Source of the DNA: Mytilus galloprovincialis
Taxonomy: Eukaryota > Mollusca > Bivalvia > Mytilida > Mytilidae
Direction: 5' to 3'
DNA length: 64,000 nt
Assembly (NCBI RefSeq): GCF_965363235.1
Contig: NC_134845.1
Coordinates: 12,214,101 to 12,278,100 of the forward strand
Shown here: piece by piece, positions 61,901 to 64,000 of the stretch
Position numbering within the stretch: the stretch's first letter is position 1
Layout of the letters: each line of letters starts with the position of its first letter
Program-made: the position numbers and the translations under genes
The notes under the pieces: model-generated
Told to the model about the DNA's origin: nothing
Database searches by the model: none
Seen by the model: only the letters and a program-made list of their open reading frames with translations

Positions 61901-63268
61901 AGTTACCAGTTATATTTCAAATAGGTGTTTAATGGGAAAAGGGGGGTTCTAATCATATGTCCCAATTCAAATGCATTGATCGTAAAAAAAGGGGGGTCCG
62001 CCAATGGAAATACCCTAGCTAAGAGGTGCATGATTACTTCACGGATTACATGTATTGGTAAACATTACAAATAAAGTACGACTTCAGTTTTATATAATTG
62101 TATTCTGATTTATTTAGAGACACCAGCGCCTATACATGACTATAATCCTTGACTTCTTATTTATTTAGAGACACCAGCGCCTTTACATGGCTATAATCCT
62201 TGGCTTCTGATTTATTTACAGACACCAGCGCCTATACATGGCTATAATCCTTGACTTCTGATTTATTTAGAGACACCAGCGCCTATACATGGCTATAATC
62301 CTTGACTTCTGATTTATTTAGAGACACTAGCGCCTATACATGGCTATAATCCTTGACTTCTGATTTATTTAGAGACACCAGCGCCTATACATGGCTATAA
62401 TCCTTGACTTCTGATTTATTTAGAGACACCAGTGCCTATACATGGCTATAATCCTTGACTTCTGATTTATTTAGAGACACCAGCGCCTATACATGGCTAT
62501 AATCCTTGACTTTTGATTTATTTAGAGACACCAGCGACTTTACATGGCTATAATCCATGACTTCTGATTTATTTAGAGACACTAGCGCCTATACATGGCT
62601 ATAATCCTTGACTTCTGATTTATTTAGAGACACCAGCGACTTTACATGGCTATAATCCTTGACTTCTGATTTATTTAGAGACACCAGAGCCTTTACATGG
62701 CTATAATCCTTGGCTTCTGATTTATTTAGAGACACCAGCGCCTATACACGGCTATAATCCTTTACTTCTGATTTATTTAGAGACACCAGCGCCTATACAT
62801 GGCTATAATCCTTGACTTCTGATTTATTTAGAGACACTAGCGCCTATACATGCCTATAATCCTTGACTTCTGATTTATTTAGAGACACCAGCGCCTATAC
62901 ATGGCTATAATCCTTGACTTCTGATTTATTTAGAGACACCAGCGCCTATACATGGCTATAATCCTTGACTTCTGATTTATTTAGAGACACCAGCGCCTAT
63001 ACATAGCTATAATCCTTGACTTCTGATTTATTTAGAGACACCAGCGCCTATACATGGCTATAATCCTTGACTTCTGATTTATTTAGAGACACCAGCGCCT
63101 ATACATGGCTATAATCCTTGACTTCAAAACAACTTACACGTCCCATTTCCATTTCGTTCAAATTTGATCATTATATTTCTCCAACTTTGTACTCACCGGT
63201 ATCCAGTGCATTGATTTTCCAGCCAAAAAGTATCCTGTTGTGTTGCCTCTGTTTGGACGACATGTTGA
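46880..63268 (-). CDS. SLC5-family sodium/solute cotransporter, gene 3, exons 2-14 (5' partial)
   Basis: Third paralogue, convergent with gene 2. Exons in transcript order: 63197-63268, 61612-61716, 61289-61348, 59766-59870, 58925-59030, 58490-58570, 57408-57622, 55193-55328, 50346-50453, 49367-49686, 48775-48996, 48180-48303, 46880-47088. That is 620 aa; the missing exon 1 (78 bases in genes 1 and 2) is not found up to 64000, so it lies outside. All exons except the last match genes 1 and 2 in length. Marks include [37 protein letters not shown] (Ser where genes 1 and 2 have Cys), PGMISRILY, the four-Cys loop, [24 protein letters not shown] with the Q457-equivalent Gln, and acidic exon 13. 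Intron 9 is 4.7 kb because of repeat copy B, and intron 2 holds a minisatellite. Likely a working plasma-membrane symporter. Confidence 0.92.
47201..47233. promoter_or_regulatory. Two perfect CRE octamers in intron 13 of gene 3
   Basis: TGACGTCA at 47201-47208 and 47226-47233, each preceded by AA(A/T)GTGACGTCACT-like context, 25 bases apart. Possible CREB/ATF sites; they are far from the promoter, so function is uncertain. Confidence 0.45.
47490..47930 (+). repeat. Composite R4 + R3 + R3b repeat in intron 13 of gene 3
   Basis: Contains GAGTGTCACTGGTTAGTCCT, TCCTGTACCAAGTTAGGAAA and TTTCTGTGTGTGCTACATTT, in the same order as 45470-46090. It is on the strand opposite to gene 3. Confidence 0.65.
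49740..49930 (-). repeat. Dispersed repeat R3 in intron 10 of gene 3
   Basis: ATACCGAACTCCAAGGAATT, AGCTCAAACACAATAAACGA and GACTTGGTACAGCCATTTCC mark an R3 copy that begins about 50 bases from the exon 11 acceptor. Confidence 0.65.
50161..50305. repeat. Inverted repeat, left arm (intron 10 of gene 3)
   Basis: About 143 bases, around 96% identical by eye to the inverse of 55631-55773. Shared blocks include AAGATCGACCAACAGAAACC and TATAGCAGCATGATGGAAAA. It lies between exons 11 and 10. Confidence 0.85.
50475..54312 (-). repeat. Old dispersed repeat, copy B
   Basis: Inverted partner of copy A. It starts at the palindrome TGCCAGCTATGCTGGCA (50475) about 22 bases from the exon 10 acceptor, and homology to A ends near 54312. 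It carries an R2 insertion absent from A (53512-53804), about 150 extra bases near 51115-51275 including a G run, and about 500 bases near 51830-52340 that A lacks. No long ORF is shared with A. Confidence 0.8.
53512..53804 (+). mobile_element. Complete R2 element (293 bp) with 6-bp target duplication
   Basis: Flanked by TTGTAT at 53506-53511 and 53805-53810. Copy A of the host repeat lacks the 293 bases at the matching point, which fixes both ends. Starts TATAAAAAAAGAAGATGTGG and ends GCACATACAAAAATAA. No terminal inverted repeats and no ORF; a variable target duplication without TIRs fits a SINE-like retroposon. A TTCAGTGGTTG stretch on the minus strand resembles a tRNA box A, but this is weak. 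Confidence 0.8.
55395..55620 (+). repeat. Dispersed repeat R1 in intron 8 of gene 3
   Basis: GGGGCGAAATATACCAAAGG to GGTGCTCCGGATGGGTAA, matching the copy at 7418-7670 almost from end to end. Confidence 0.7.
55631..55773. repeat. Inverted repeat, right arm (intron 8 of gene 3)
   Basis: Pairs with 50161-50305. With that arm it brackets exons 9 and 10 of gene 3. Confidence 0.85.
56590..56770 (+). pseudogene. Possible Penelope-like retroelement remnant
   Basis: One forward frame over about 160 bases reads [10 protein letters not shown], then [20 protein letters not shown] and ARKLM. This resembles the short segment before the reverse transcriptase of some Penelope-like elements. It is broken on both sides, and the match is from memory, so the call is tentative. 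It lies in intron 8 of gene 3. Confidence 0.25.
57000..57240 (-). repeat. Dispersed repeat R2, reverse, diverged
   Basis: CCTAAAACAGGAGCCTGTTG, TAGTGGTTGTCTG and CTCATTGTTGAAGATGGCAC follow the order of reverse R2, with many changes, so it is an old copy. It lies about 170 bases from exon 8 of gene 3. Confidence 0.5.
59460..59635 (+). repeat. Dispersed repeat R1 in intron 5 of gene 3
   Basis: AGAGGGGAGGTAGATACCAG to GGGGGTGATCTCAAAT, an R1 copy about 130 bases from exon 5. Confidence 0.65.
60440..60725 (+). repeat. R3 + R3b repeat in intron 4 of gene 3
   Basis: TACTGTACCAAGTCAGGAAT and a diverged R3b stretch ending CAATCGATTTATGAGCTTTG. It is similar in order to 45640-46090 but older. Confidence 0.55.
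62104..63125 (+). repeat. 51-bp minisatellite, about 20 units
   Basis: The unit runs CTTCTGATTTATTTAGAGAC, ACCAGCGCCTATACATGGCT, ATAATCCTTGA. Units differ by scattered single bases and are all the same length. It fills most of intron 2 of gene 3, ending about 70 bases from exon 2. The array has no spacers, so it is not a CRISPR. Confidence 0.95.
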
Positions 63269-63360
63269 CTAAAATCATACAATTATAAAATATGCATTAA
63301 AAAATCTATGCATATATGTATAAAATAAATATATCCTTTGAACTTATCAGGTTTTATTTA

Positions 63361-63727
63361 AGAATTGAATGCTCTTTTTTGTAAATTTATTGGGGTGTAA
63401 AAGCGTTGACCGAAGTACATTTTGTATGAAGCGCGGAAGCGCTTCATACTAAAAATGTGCGCACGGTCAACGCTTTTACAACCCTATAAAGTTACAAAAA
63501 AAAGCATTCAATACTTATAATTACATTTTTACCTGTAGGATCATGAAAATACGCCTTTTATCAAGTTTTTATTTCATTTACCTGTGCACTTTATTGTGGG
63601 ACCTCGTGTCATCATGAATCAAAAGTTGCATTGTGTAATGCAATTGATTAAGGAATATCACGAGATTGCTAGTTAACCAATCAGAATAACGTATTATAAT
63701 GAAACATACATCTAATGTAATTATACA
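63361..63727. repeat. Double foldback element, copy 2
   Basis: Same structure as 12402-12775: a large hairpin (63361-63519) around GAAGCGCGGAAGCGCTTCAT, then a second weaker hairpin. It lies about 90 bases 5' of exon 2 of gene 3, in intron 1. Confidence 0.8.
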
Positions 63728-64000
63728 ACATAATTGTTTGCTTACATTGTACGAATTGTTCAAATATTTGTTGCTGCATAGTTGAATTGACTAGATGGTA
63801 GAATTTATGATTTACATAATTTCGAATCATTGTAGCATGTATTTTTCGGGGAGAAATTGTGATTCACCTTTTTTGCAGTTTGAAATACGACTCAAATGTT
63901 TATTTGAAATTTGGTTTTCTCTTTTGCGGCACAATTATGTTTCCCGCAAAGTTCTTGATGCCAATGTTTAGAAAAGGGTTGGAAGATACAAATAGTCAAA

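Noticed and set aside
62104-63125. CRISPR-like regular repeats
   Set aside because: Repeat units abut without unique spacers, in an intron of an animal gene. It is a minisatellite.
1-64000. tRNA or rRNA genes
   Set aside because: No cloverleaf with intact A and B boxes and no rRNA-like stretch was recognised by eye. The tRNA-Pro match at 28004 is a retroelement primer site.

Overview
The window is AT-rich nuclear DNA from a metazoan. Genes are split into many small exons with GT-AG introns, and the introns are full of short interspersed repeats. Several repeat families match what I remember of marine mussel (Mytilus, Bivalvia) genomes, so a mussel is the best guess. That assignment is from memory, not a search.

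The host content is one cluster of three paralogous SLC5-family sodium/solute (SGLT-like) cotransporter genes. Gene 1 (1240-11836, +) and gene 2 (13523-41164, +) are head-to-tail. Gene 3 (46880-63268, -) converges on them, and its first exon lies beyond the right edge. I rebuilt 14 exons for genes 1 and 2 and exons 2-14 for gene 3. Every shared exon except the last has exactly the same length and phase in all copies, so these are local duplicates. All three keep the Na2-site and disulfide-loop residues of SGLTs but share a changed sugar-site segment. Gene 2 has also lost the glutamine equivalent to human SGLT1 Q457.

Layout: 1-1239 upstream DNA; gene 1 with a CRE cluster in intron 1 and two decayed copies of exon 4 in intron 3; 11837-13522 a repeat-filled spacer; gene 2, whose 14.3 kb intron 12 holds a young Ty3/Gypsy-type LTR element (27417-33548) and an older 5 kb repeat (copy A, 33687-38876) that itself carries a 2.1 kb LINE ORF1-only insertion; 41165-46879 a spacer made of mussel repeats with no gene seen; gene 3, whose intron 9 holds an inverted second copy of the old repeat (copy B, 50475-54312) and whose intron 2 holds a 51-bp minisatellite of about 20 units.

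The most unusual signals are: the LTR element has integrase before reverse transcriptase (Gmr1-like order) and LTRs with perfect heat-shock-element trimers; the 3' UTR tandem array of gene 3 is built from its own last codons; inverted repeats flank exons 9-10 of gene 3; and copies A and B act as natural empty sites that define the ends of younger insertions.
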